A stretch of 5,344 bases of DNA, from assembly GCA_024641625.1 (NCBI GenBank), contig JAHECQ010000285.1, forward strand, positions 1-5,344, given 5' to 3'. This document shows positions 1-5,344 of the stretch, in pieces. Made by a program: the position numbers and the translations under genes. The notes under the pieces were generated by a model. It saw only the letters and a program-made list of their open reading frames with translations. It made no database searches and was not told where the DNA came from. How positions within the stretch are numbered: position 1 is the first letter of the stretch; every line of letters begins with the position of its first letter. The DNA is from Acidimicrobiales bacterium (GTDB lineage: Bacteria > Actinomycetota > Acidimicrobiia > Acidimicrobiales > SZUA-35).

Positions 1-362
1 GCGAGCGAACGACTGGTGGCGGCGACCGCGGCCACCACATGGCCTTCGTACAGGACCTTGTCGCGGGCGATGACGTTGCTCACCATGTCCTTGTCACGGC
101 CGGCAGCCTCGGGGAAGTCGGCGCCGGTGATGACGGCCTTGACCCCTGGCATGGCCTCGGCCTCGGTGGTGTCGATCGACACGATCTTGGCATGAGCATG
201 CGGCGAACGCAGCACCGCGCCCTGGAGCATGCCGGGCAGGTACAGGTCGGCGCCGAACTTGGCCCGACCGGTGACCTTGTCGAAGCCGTCGGGACGGATC
301 GGCCGGGTCCCCACCCACTTGTAGCCGGGCTTGGTGGTTGCTGGATCTTCGGCAATGGTCAT
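1..362 (-). CDS. Molybdenum hydroxylase catalytic (molybdopterin-binding) subunit, CoxL/XdhA-like, N-terminal part
   Basis: This is the start of the large Mo-cofactor subunit of a xanthine dehydrogenase/CO dehydrogenase family enzyme. It is cut by the left window edge after 120 complete codons; the family is usually about 750-800 residues. The visible part is the N-terminal aldehyde oxidase/xanthine dehydrogenase a/b hammerhead domain. Typical family signatures are DKVTGRAKFGADLYLPGM (28-45), LRSPHAHAKIVSID (51-64), MPGVKAVITGADFP (71-84) and ARDKVLYEGHVVAAVAAT (99-116). The ATG overlaps the stop of the small subunit as ATGA, and a GGGAAGG Shine-Dalgarno (370-376) lies 7 nt upstream, so the start is well supported. 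It is the last gene seen of an M-S-L operon, and its product should assemble with the two preceding subunits. The catalytic residues and the form I CoxL active-site loop lie outside the window. The opening lacks the KRxEDPR-type stretch I associate with form I CoxL, so the substrate (CO, an aldehyde, a purine or another heterocycle) is open. Confidence 0.93.
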   Translation of the reverse strand, partial: MTIAEDPATTKPGYKWVGTRPIRPDGFDKVTGRAKFGADLYLPGMLQGAVLRSPHAHAKIVSIDTTEAEAMPGVKAVITGADFPEAAGRDKDMVSNVIARDKVLYEGHVVAAVAATSRSL

Positions 363-868
363 GCCTGAACCTTCCCATTCTCACGGAGCTGGACAGCGGC
401 TTCCTTGACTGACCGGACGATCTTGTCATAACCCGTGCAACGGCACAGGTTGCCCGCAAGGGCATAGCGGATTTCGGTCTCGGTGGGGTCAGGGTTGTGA
501 TCGAGCAACACCTTCGCCGCAATGAGGAAGCCCGGGGTGCACACGCCGCACTGCAGCGCAGCCCCTTCGAGGAAGCACTGCTGCAACGGGTGCAGGTGGT
601 CACCATCGGCCAAGCCCTCGACGGTGACAATGGTCGCGCCGGCTGCTTCGGGGGCGAACACCAAGCAGGAATCGGTGAGATCGCCGTTGAAGATGATCGA
701 GCAGGCGCCGCAATCGCCGGTCCCACAACCTTCCTTCACGCCGGTGAGCCCGACGTTGTCGCGTAGGGCGTTGAGCAGCGATTCGCCATCCTCGGTCAGG
801 AAGTCGACCTCGTCACCGTTGATGGTGCAGGTCACGTGGGTCTTGGTGGACTGTTGGGTCTCGGACAT
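359..868 (-). CDS. Molybdenum hydroxylase [2Fe-2S] iron-sulfur subunit (CoxS-like)
   Basis: The 169-residue product is the electron-transfer small subunit, which carries two [2Fe-2S] clusters between the Mo site and FAD. The N-terminal plant-ferredoxin-like domain has the ligands Cys48, Cys53 and Cys56 in GCGTGDCGAC, plus Cys68. The C-terminal helical domain has Cys107 and Cys110 in QCGVCTPGF, and Cys142 and Cys144 in LCRCTGY. All eight ligands are present and the length is normal for the family (about 150-175). The frame stays open upstream to 1051, but that part is antisense-like in character and overlaps the FAD-subunit gene. The ATG at 868 gives the expected N-terminus and has GAGAAGGA four nt before it. 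The gene starts 16 bp after the FAD-subunit stop and ends in an ATGA overlap with the catalytic subunit, so translation is probably coupled. The protein is cytoplasmic, with no signal peptide. The family assignment is secure; the physiological reaction is not known. Confidence 0.96.
   Translation of the reverse strand: MSETQQSTKTHVTCTINGDEVDFLTEDGESLLNALRDNVGLTGVKEGCGTGDCGACSIIFNGDLTDSCLVFAPEAAGATIVTVEGLADGDHLHPLQQCFLEGAALQCGVCTPGFLIAAKVLLDHNPDPTETEIRYALAGNLCRCTGYDKIVRSVKEAAVQLRENGKVQA
370..376 (-). promoter_or_regulatory. Shine-Dalgarno of the catalytic subunit gene
   Basis: GGGAAGG lies 7 nt before the ATG at 362, inside the end of the iron-sulfur subunit gene. It supports the chosen start and the ATGA-coupled reading of the two genes. 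Confidence 0.7.
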
Positions 869-872
869 GGAA

Positions 873-880
873 TCCTTCTC
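873..880 (-). promoter_or_regulatory. Shine-Dalgarno of the iron-sulfur subunit gene
   Basis: GAGAAGGA lies 4 nt before the ATG at 868, in the 16-bp gap after the FAD-subunit stop codon. It decides the start at 868 against the longer open frame that runs up to 1051. Confidence 0.7.
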
Positions 881-884
881 GTGC

Positions 885-1763
885 TCAGCGGGCCGTTGCC
901 CGAGCGATGGACATGATGACGGCTCGGCGTGCGAGAACGCCGGCGACGTGACGGCGGTACTTGATGGTGCCGCGCTTGTCGTCGATGGGGTTGCAGGCGG
1001 CACTGGCGGCGGCGGTGACAGCGGCCAGCACCTCCTCCGATGGAGACCCATCGACCACCGCCGCGCCGGTCAGGGCAGCCTCGGCATCGGGGACGCGGAC
1101 CACGGTGGGGGCCACGGCGCCGAGCGCGAGCAAGGCCGAGGCAATGTTGCCGTTGGCGTCGAGGTTCACCCGAGCCCCGGCGCCGACCACGGCGATATCC
1201 ATCTCGGTGCGGGGCGTGAGGCGGAAGTAGGCATCGCCACTGTGGGCAGGTGGATGATCGAGTTCGAACTCGACGATGAACTCACCCGGGGCGAGCGACG
1301 TGCGACCGGGCCCGGTCGGGACGTCCTGGACCAGGATGGTCCGCGTACCCGATCCCGAGGCGATCACGGCGCGGGCGCCGTTGGCCACCAGAGCAGGGAC
1401 CGAATCAGCGGCCGGCGAACTGTTGCACAGATTGCCGCCGAGGCTCGAGCGGCTCTGCACCTGGTCGGAGCCGATGAGCCCGGCTGCTTCGGCCACACCG
1501 GGGAACAGGGCGACGAAGTCGGGGTTCGTCGTGAGTCGAACGGTGGGCGTGGCCGCCCCGATCACCCACATCGAGCCGTTGTTCACGACCGACGTGAGGC
1601 GGGCGATGCCCTTGAGGTCGATGAGCCCTTCAGGGGCCGGGCGGCCTGATCGCATCTGGGGCACGACGTCGGTTGCCCCGGCGAACACCCGCCGGTTGGG
1701 TCCCGACGACAACAGCTCCACCGCTTCTTCGATGGTCGATGGACTGAAATACTGCACGGGCAT
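885..1763 (-). CDS. Molybdenum hydroxylase FAD-binding subunit (CoxM-like)
   Basis: The 292-residue protein is the FAD-binding medium subunit. In this family it receives electrons from the [2Fe-2S] subunit and passes them to the final acceptor. The start VQYFSPSTIEEAVELL is the standard opening of the family. The first flavin-binding loop is VFAGATDVVPQMR (26-38), the second is QSRSSLGGNLCNSSPAAD (103-120), and RLTPRTEMDIAVVGAGARV (181-199) opens the C-terminal CODH flavoprotein domain. The end, KYRRHVAGVLARRA (268-281), is the usual C-terminal helix. Length is normal (about 280-300). The first loop reads AGATD, not the AGGHS of classical CO dehydrogenase CoxM, which favours a broader xanthine dehydrogenase-type enzyme, though this is weak evidence. 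It is the first gene of the three-subunit operon and follows a 113-bp gap, so its promoter is probably in that gap. The only purine-rich stretch upstream, AGGGGGA, almost touches the ATG. Confidence 0.95.
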   Translation of the reverse strand: MPVQYFSPSTIEEAVELLSSGPNRRVFAGATDVVPQMRSGRPAPEGLIDLKGIARLTSVVNNGSMWVIGAATPTVRLTTNPDFVALFPGVAEAAGLIGSDQVQSRSSLGGNLCNSSPAADSVPALVANGARAVIASGSGTRTILVQDVPTGPGRTSLAPGEFIVEFELDHPPAHSGDAYFRLTPRTEMDIAVVGAGARVNLDANGNIASALLALGAVAPTVVRVPDAEAALTGAAVVDGSPSEEVLAAVTAAASAACNPIDDKRGTIKYRRHVAGVLARRAVIMSIARATAR

Positions 1764-1770
1764 TCCCCCT
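1764..1770 (-). promoter_or_regulatory. Weak or unusually close ribosome binding site of the FAD subunit gene
   Basis: AGGGGGA sits directly against the ATG at 1763, with one base between the G run and the start codon. That is closer than the usual 5-9 nt. No better purine-rich site lies in the preceding 20 bases, and no alternative in-frame start fits the family N-terminus. The gene may be translated from a short leader or with weak initiation. Confidence 0.35.
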
Positions 1771-1789
1771 GGGTTTGAAGGTCACCGAG

Positions 1790-1819
1790 AACCTACTGGG
1801 AGCACACCTGCCCTGTCAC
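1790..1819 (-). promoter_or_regulatory. Candidate promoter of the molybdenum hydroxylase operon
   Basis: On the minus strand GTGACA (1819-1814) and TAGGTT (1795-1790) are separated by 18 bp. The -35-like box matches TTGACA at 5 of 6 bases; the -10-like box matches TATAAT at only 3 of 6. Transcription from here would give a leader of about 20 nt before the FAD-subunit ATG. It lies in the only real intergenic gap of the window, where an operon promoter is expected. The match could easily be chance. Confidence 0.25.
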
Positions 1820-1835
1820 GCCCAATGGTCATCAA

Positions 1836-1880
1836 ACCGACGCAGATCGAATCGACGCGGATCGAACTGACGCAGATCAG
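1836..1880. repeat. Three-copy 15-bp tandem repeat at the end of the phosphatase gene
   Basis: Three direct units lie end to end on the plus strand: ACCGACGCAGATCGA (1836-1850), ATCGACGCGGATCGA (1851-1865) and ACTGACGCAGATCAG (1866-1880). The second differs from the first at two positions, the third at three. The stop codon of the phosphatase gene (1877-1879) lies in the third unit. Past that stop the same frame stays open for 14 codons, SASVRSASIRSASV, before the next TGA at 1832-1834. The rest of the 113-bp gap (1764-1876) shows no strong hairpin followed by a T run, so no intrinsic terminator is called here. Confidence 0.85.
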
Positions 1881-2956
1881 ACCCTGCGCAGCACCAACAC
1901 CGCCACGTCGTCGTGGATCGGTCCGCCGGCGAAGTCCCTGGCCGCTTCGACCAGCACCTTGGTGAGCACCTCCGGTGAGGCGGTGGGGTCGCGCCGAATC
2001 ATGTTGGCCACCCCGTCCTCGCCGAAGAGCACATCGCCCCGCCGAGCCTCGGCCAGGCCGTCGGTGTAGAGCACGGCCATGTCATCGACGTTCCACGCGA
2101 TCTCACGCGAGTGATAGGGAGCCTTGGGATCGAGCATCAGCAAGGGGCCCGTGGCCCCGAGTGGCCGTACCTCTCGACCATGCCACACGAACGCAGCCGG
2201 GTGTCCGGCCGAGGCGTAGCGCAGTGTCTCGGCCTCGGTGTCGAACACCAGCACCACGAGCGAGATGAACTCCTCGCCCCGCTCGAGCACCGACATCTGG
2301 GCGTTCAGGCTCTCGACCGCCTGACCGGGGTCGCGGTACTGGAGCAGGAAGGCTCGCAGCAGATATTTGGCCTGCAGCGCGGTGATCGAAGGCTCGATGC
2401 CGTGGCCGGTCACGTCCCCGATCACGGCGGCAACGCGGTCGCCGTCGACCCGGAAGACGTCGTAGAAATCGCCGGCCATCGCTCCCGCACCGGGCTGGTA
2501 GGCGCTGCCGATCTCGAAGCCGGGGAAGGCCGGCAACTCCGGGGGTGCCAGGCGGGCCGCCCACTGCAACGGCGCGAGCTGTTCCTGGGTCAGGACTTCG
2601 CGCGCCCGCTGGTCGAGCTCGGACCGACTGGCGGCGATGCGGGCCACTTCGGCCAGGTCCTTGCGGCGCATGACGGTGAGCAACGACGGGATGGCCAGCA
2701 GCCCCGAGGACAGGAGGAGGAACGACGGCGCGTCGAAGACTGCGAGGAGCACCAACACCACGGCCGAACCCAGCGCCCCGACCGCGGACTGGAAGTCGCG
2801 GCGGTACTCGGCCCAGGCGAGGCGCCACAGATCGGGGTCGGCCGCCTGGGCGGTCAGCCGCGTCGCCACCCGCCGTCGACCGATGGTGGCGCGAACCCAG
2901 ACCACCGCGGCCACGGCACAGACCGCCGCGGCTATTGCGGGGACCAGCCGTTCCAT
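1877..2956 (-). CDS. Membrane-anchored SpoIIE/PP2C-type protein serine phosphatase (RsbU-like)
   Basis: The 359-residue protein belongs to the SpoIIE/RsbU branch of metal-dependent PP2C phosphatases. In characterised members the substrate is a phosphoserine anti-anti-sigma factor or a similar STAS-domain protein. Residues about 4-21 form one hydrophobic segment, and 57-74 and 76-95 form a pair, so the N-terminus is probably membrane-bound with the catalytic domain in the cytoplasm. A linker (about 97-130) leads to the catalytic domain from about 140 to the end. Visible motifs are AGDFYD (161-166), GDVTGHG (180-186), SAGHPAA (249-255), LYTDGLAEA (296-304) and HDDVAVLVL (348-356). The conserved metal-binding aspartates (163, 181, 299, 349, 350) all appear intact, so it should be active. 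No PAS, GAF, HAMP or receiver domain is present. It starts 9 bp after der with only a weak GAGTAGG-like site, so it is probably co-transcribed. No partner kinase, STAS protein or sigma factor lies in the window. Confidence 0.93.
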   Translation of the reverse strand: MERLVPAIAAAVCAVAAVVWVRATIGRRRVATRLTAQAADPDLWRLAWAEYRRDFQSAVGALGSAVVLVLLAVFDAPSFLLLSSGLLAIPSLLTVMRRKDLAEVARIAASRSELDQRAREVLTQEQLAPLQWAARLAPPELPAFPGFEIGSAYQPGAGAMAGDFYDVFRVDGDRVAAVIGDVTGHGIEPSITALQAKYLLRAFLLQYRDPGQAVESLNAQMSVLERGEEFISLVVLVFDTEAETLRYASAGHPAAFVWHGREVRPLGATGPLLMLDPKAPYHSREIAWNVDDMAVLYTDGLAEARRGDVLFGEDGVANMIRRDPTASPEVLTKVLVEAARDFAGGPIHDDVAVLVLRRV

Positions 2957-2965
2957 CCGCGAAGC

Positions 2966-4267
2966 CTACTCGTTCCGCTTGCGCACTCGAAGCTTTATCG
3001 GCGTCGGGCCGAACTCGAACGCCTCCCGGAGGCTGCGTTCGATGTAGCGAAGGTAGTGTCCGGGCAGATCACGGTTGGCGAACAACGTGAACGTCGGCGG
3101 ATCGACGGCGCCCTGGGTGGCGTAGAGAATGCGGCCACCCGAAGGAGCCGGCTGCATCTGTTGTGCCCGGCGGATGACGTCGTTCACCTTCTTGGTCGGC
3201 ACTCGATGCGAGTAGGCGTCGATGGCGATGTTCATCGAGGGTAGGAGCTTTTCGACGCCTCGACCGGTGAGCGCCGACACGCGGTGCACCGCGACCTCCG
3301 GCAGGAAGCTGAGTCGTCGGGCGATCTGGTCCGCCAGATCGAGACGCTGCTCGGTGTCGAGGAGGTCCCACTTGTTCAGCACGATCACGATGGGGCACCC
3401 GGCGGCGTCGACTCGCTCGGCCAGACGCTGATCCTGTTGGGTCACACCTTCGCTGGCGTCGATGACCAGCAGCGCAATATCGGCGGTGTCGACGGCCTTG
3501 AGCGCCCGCATGACCGAGTAGTACTCGGTGTCCTCGTCGATCCGACTGCGTCGCCGCATGCCGGCGGTGTCGAGAAACCGCACCGGCCCCGCCGAGGTGG
3601 CCACCACGGTGTCGACCGTGTCACGGGTCGTTCCGGGCATGTCGTGCACGACCGACCGGTCCTCGCCGATGAGCCGATTGAAGAGCGTCGACTTGCCGAC
3701 GTTGGGACGACCCACGAGCGCCACACCGAAGATTCGACGGGCGTGCTCATCCTCTTCCTCCGCCTCACCATCCTCCGCCGGCAGGGCAGCCACCAGATCG
3801 TCGAGGAGGTCGCCCACTCCCCTGCCGTGGAGCGAACTCACCGGATACGGGGTACCGAGGCCGAGCGAGACGAGTTCCCACACCTGATCGACGTGGGCCG
3901 CGTCGTCGACCTTGTTGGCCACGACCAACACCGGGATGTCAACCGCCCGAATGCGCCGGACGATGTGTTCATCCTCCTCGGTCACCCCGACCGATGCGTC
4001 GAGCACCAGCAGCAGGACGTCGGCGGTGTCGATGGCGGCCTCGGATTGCCTGGAGACCTTGCGTTCGATCTCGCTTCCCCCGGCCAGCCAACCTCCGGTG
4101 TCGACCAGCGTGAACTCCCGACCCTGCCACTCGGCGTCGACCGCCTTGCGGTCGCGGGTGACGCCGGGCTTCTCCTCGACGATCGCCTCGCGTCGACCGA
4201 TGACCCGGTTGAGCAGCGTCGACTTGCCGACATTCGGTCGGCCGACGATGGCCACGATCGGCTTCAT
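2966..4267 (-). CDS. der: Ribosome biogenesis GTPase Der (EngA), complete
   Basis: The 433-residue protein is the essential tandem GTPase that binds the 50S subunit and acts in its late assembly. G domain 1 has GRPNVGKST (9-17), PGVTRD (34-39), DTGG (56-59) and NKVD (118-121). An acidic linker rich in Glu and Asp (164-175) follows. G domain 2 has GRPNVGKST (186-194), PGTTRD (211-216), DTAG (233-236), NKWD (298-301) and SALTG (331-335). The C-terminal KH-like domain (about 352-433) has KKVNDVIRRAQ, LYATQG, PPTFTLFAN and the usual ending PIKLRVRKR. Every G-box is intact and the length is at the normal short end of the family. The frame stays open upstream to 4516, but that part is the shadow of the DUF512 gene and its repeat. 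The ATG at 4267 gives the exact family N-terminus, has GGAG 5 nt upstream, and overlaps the DUF512 stop as ATGA, so translation is likely coupled. Confidence 0.98.
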   Translation of the reverse strand: MKPIVAIVGRPNVGKSTLLNRVIGRREAIVEEKPGVTRDRKAVDAEWQGREFTLVDTGGWLAGGSEIERKVSRQSEAAIDTADVLLLVLDASVGVTEEDEHIVRRIRAVDIPVLVVANKVDDAAHVDQVWELVSLGLGTPYPVSSLHGRGVGDLLDDLVAALPAEDGEAEEEDEHARRIFGVALVGRPNVGKSTLFNRLIGEDRSVVHDMPGTTRDTVDTVVATSAGPVRFLDTAGMRRRSRIDEDTEYYSVMRALKAVDTADIALLVIDASEGVTQQDQRLAERVDAAGCPIVIVLNKWDLLDTEQRLDLADQIARRLSFLPEVAVHRVSALTGRGVEKLLPSMNIAIDAYSHRVPTKKVNDVIRRAQQMQPAPSGGRILYATQGAVDPPTFTLFANRDLPGHYLRYIERSLREAFEFGPTPIKLRVRKRNE

Positions 4268-5344
4268 ACTGACTCCACGACTGGCCCGAGGGCCCTCTTC
4301 GCCAGATCGGACTGATCGGACTGATGGTGTTGATCCTGATGGTGTTGATCCTGATGGTGTTGATCGTGATGGTGTTGATCGTGATGGTGCTGGTCGGCTC
4401 GGTCCGACAGCCCGAGCGCTCGTCGAAGCGAGATGCCGTCGGTGGCGACCACCTCCACCGAACGAGGCAGATCCCGGGGTGACGTGCCGTCGAGGAAGAC
4501 CCCTCGGGTCAGGCACACGTCGGGCAACAGGTAGCGATGCCCGGCCGGCTCGTCGGCCAGGACACGGGCGATGTCGTCACCGACCATGAGTCCGGTGACA
4601 CCGATGTTGCCCCCGAAGAAGCGATTCGGGACCTCGATGACGCGAACATCACCACGATCGAGCGACGCCAGGAGGGGGCGGAGCACTGCGGCACCGTAGG
4701 GACCGGTGAGGATGCCGACCGGGGCGGTCGGTCTCGGCCGGAGCATCACGCGGCTGGGCGCCGGGTCCGACCCGGCATCGGGCTCCGAAGCGAGGCGACG
4801 GGGGGCACGGTAGCCCTCGGCCGGAGCGGCATCGATCGACGCGAAGAACCCCGAGCGGGGACCGATCGGGGTGTCCGTCGCACCATTGAACTCGAGCTCG
4901 AAGCTGCGCGCCATGCCGATGCCGTCCTCGTGGAGCGCGAAGGTCCCGTAGGTCTCCTTCGGCGGAAAGGTCCGATGGGCCAACAGGTAGTACTCGTCGG
5001 CGGCGTACACGAGGCGGCGACCGAGCAACTCGAGGAAGGTGGCCTGCCACTGCTCGACGATGTCGATCACCCGAGCGGCCTCGGCCGCACTGTGGGGTCG
5101 CATGGTCGCTTCCGACGAATGATCGCTGATGCCGAGGGGTACCACGGCGAGCGAGGCCAGCTCTGCGTACTCGTCGAGCACCCCGGCCAGCGTCCACTCG
5201 AGGGCGTCCCCGTCGTTCACCCCCGGACAGACGACGATCTGTCCATGGATCTCGATCCCATGATCGAGCAATGCCCGGAGCCACCGCAGGCTGGTTGCGC
5301 CTCGCCGATTCCGCAACATGTCGGCCCGGAGATCGGGATCGGTG
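4264..5344 (-). CDS. DUF512 / radical SAM family protein (COG1625-like), C-terminal part, 5' end outside the window
   Basis: The 359 visible residues (numbered from the right edge) are the later part of a DUF512 protein. The full family carries an N-terminal PDZ-like segment and a radical SAM core with a CxxxCxxC cluster motif; both would lie off the right edge and cannot be checked. The first residues, TDPDLRADMLRNRRGA, are the end of the radical SAM core, so the frame continues past the Met at 5319 and that Met is not the start. Family motifs are HGQIVVCPGVNDG (33-45), LAVVPLGIS (65-73), YAADEYYLLA (113-122), GIGMARSFELEF (141-152), FFGGNIGVTGL (242-252) and YLLPDVCLTRGVFLDG (271-286). Molecular function is unknown; I know of no assigned reaction. 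The C-terminus is odd: residues 317-341 are five DQHH[HQ] units from a 15-bp tandem repeat. The last 14 residues after SDQSD look unrelated to the domain. It overlaps der by 4 bp and probably heads this operon. Confidence 0.9.
   Translation of the reverse strand, partial: TDPDLRADMLRNRRGATSLRWLRALLDHGIEIHGQIVVCPGVNDGDALEWTLAGVLDEYAELASLAVVPLGISDHSSEATMRPHSAAEAARVIDIVEQWQATFLELLGRRLVYAADEYYLLAHRTFPPKETYGTFALHEDGIGMARSFELEFNGATDTPIGPRSGFFASIDAAPAEGYRAPRRLASEPDAGSDPAPSRVMLRPRPTAPVGILTGPYGAAVLRPLLASLDRGDVRVIEVPNRFFGGNIGVTGLMVGDDIARVLADEPAGHRYLLPDVCLTRGVFLDGTSPRDLPRSVEVVATDGISLRRALGLSDRADQHHHDQHHHDQHHQDQHHQDQHHQSDQSDLAKRALGPVVESV
4273..4276 (-). promoter_or_regulatory. Shine-Dalgarno of der
   Basis: GGAG lies 5 nt before the ATG at 4267, within the last codons of the DUF512 gene. 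It decides the der start against the in-frame upstream extension to 4516. Confidence 0.7.
4305..4322. repeat. Two-copy 9-bp tandem repeat next to the 15-bp array
   Basis: GATCGGACT occurs at 4305-4313 and 4314-4322, with GAT of a third unit running into the 15-bp array. It codes in the DUF512 frame for the SDQSD segment. It is short, but the two copies are exact and it adjoins a clear tandem array. Confidence 0.6.
4321..4395. repeat. Five-copy 15-bp tandem repeat coding a His/Gln-rich tail
   Basis: On the plus strand the unit CTGATGGTGTTGATC occurs three times without change (4321-4335, 4336-4350, 4351-4365). A copy with one change follows (4366-4380), then one with three changes (4381-4395). 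Read on the minus strand, in the frame of the DUF512 gene, the units code for DQHHH, DQHHH, DQHHQ, DQHHQ, DQHHQ. The unit length is a multiple of three, so gain or loss of copies would keep the DUF512 frame. The identical copies suggest recent expansion by slippage or unequal exchange. Confidence 0.95.

Noticed and set aside
869..1051. A 61-residue N-terminal extension of the iron-sulfur subunit
   Set aside because: It overlaps the end of the FAD-subunit gene in another frame, contains no family sequence, and the ATG at 868 has a good ribosome binding site.
522..1649. A long open frame of 375 codons on the plus strand
   Set aside because: It is antisense to the FAD and iron-sulfur subunit genes, which have clear family motifs, conserved cysteines and operon spacing. 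The translation has no recognisable domain. High third-position GC explains the lack of stops.
1764..1876. Intrinsic terminator after the phosphatase gene
   Set aside because: Only short imperfect pairings are visible on the minus strand, mostly from the repeat itself, and none is followed by a T run.
2111..3244. A 377-codon plus-strand open frame
   Set aside because: It is antisense to the phosphatase catalytic domain and the end of der, with no motif and a low-complexity Arg/Gly/Glu composition.
3284..4315. A 343-codon plus-strand open frame
   Set aside because: It mirrors both G domains of der on the opposite strand. The His/Asp/Val/Gly-rich translation is typical of an antisense frame in GC-rich DNA.
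4321..4395. CRISPR array or origin iterons
   Set aside because: The units are directly adjacent with no spacers, are only 15 bp long and lie within a coding frame. No cas, rep or dnaA gene is present.
4268..4516. An 83-residue N-terminal extension of Der, including STPSG-type repeats
   Set aside because: The frame is open only because it overlaps the DUF512 gene and its 15-bp array. The ATG at 4267 has a GGAG site, the ATGA overlap and the conserved Der N-terminus.

Overview
This window looks like chromosomal DNA from a high-GC bacterium, probably an actinobacterium. The codons are strongly GC-rich at the third position, which leaves long spurious open frames antisense to every gene. An Acidimicrobiia-like lineage would fit the style of the proteins, but that is only an impression and I could not test it. 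All six supported genes lie on the minus strand, so the order of transcription runs from the right end of the window to the left. About 97 percent of the window is coding. No RNA gene, mobile element or CRISPR array was seen.

Right half (1877-5344): a tightly packed gene group. It starts with the C-terminal part of a DUF512/radical-SAM family protein that runs off the right edge. This overlaps by 4 bp (ATGA) with der, a complete tandem-GTPase ribosome-assembly factor. Nine bases after der comes a membrane-anchored SpoIIE/PP2C-type serine phosphatase. DUF512 next to der is a known linkage in several bacterial groups. The phosphatase is the less expected member.

Middle (1764-1876): a 113-bp gap, the only clear intergenic space. 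It carries most of a three-copy 15-bp tandem repeat that begins inside the phosphatase stop region, plus a weak candidate promoter for the next operon.

Left part (1-1763): a molybdenum hydroxylase operon in the order FAD subunit, [2Fe-2S] subunit, molybdopterin subunit (the M-S-L order of cox-type CO dehydrogenase operons). Only the first 120 residues of the catalytic subunit are present, so the substrate cannot be assigned. In this family electrons pass from the Mo site through two [2Fe-2S] clusters to FAD.

The most unusual feature is a pair of 15-bp tandem arrays, each containing one GATC per unit and each at the 3' end of a gene. One codes for a histidine/glutamine-rich tail on the DUF512 protein (12 His in 25 residues). 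The other straddles the phosphatase stop codon and would read on in frame as more pentapeptide repeats. I found no convincing evidence of a wholly new biological system here.
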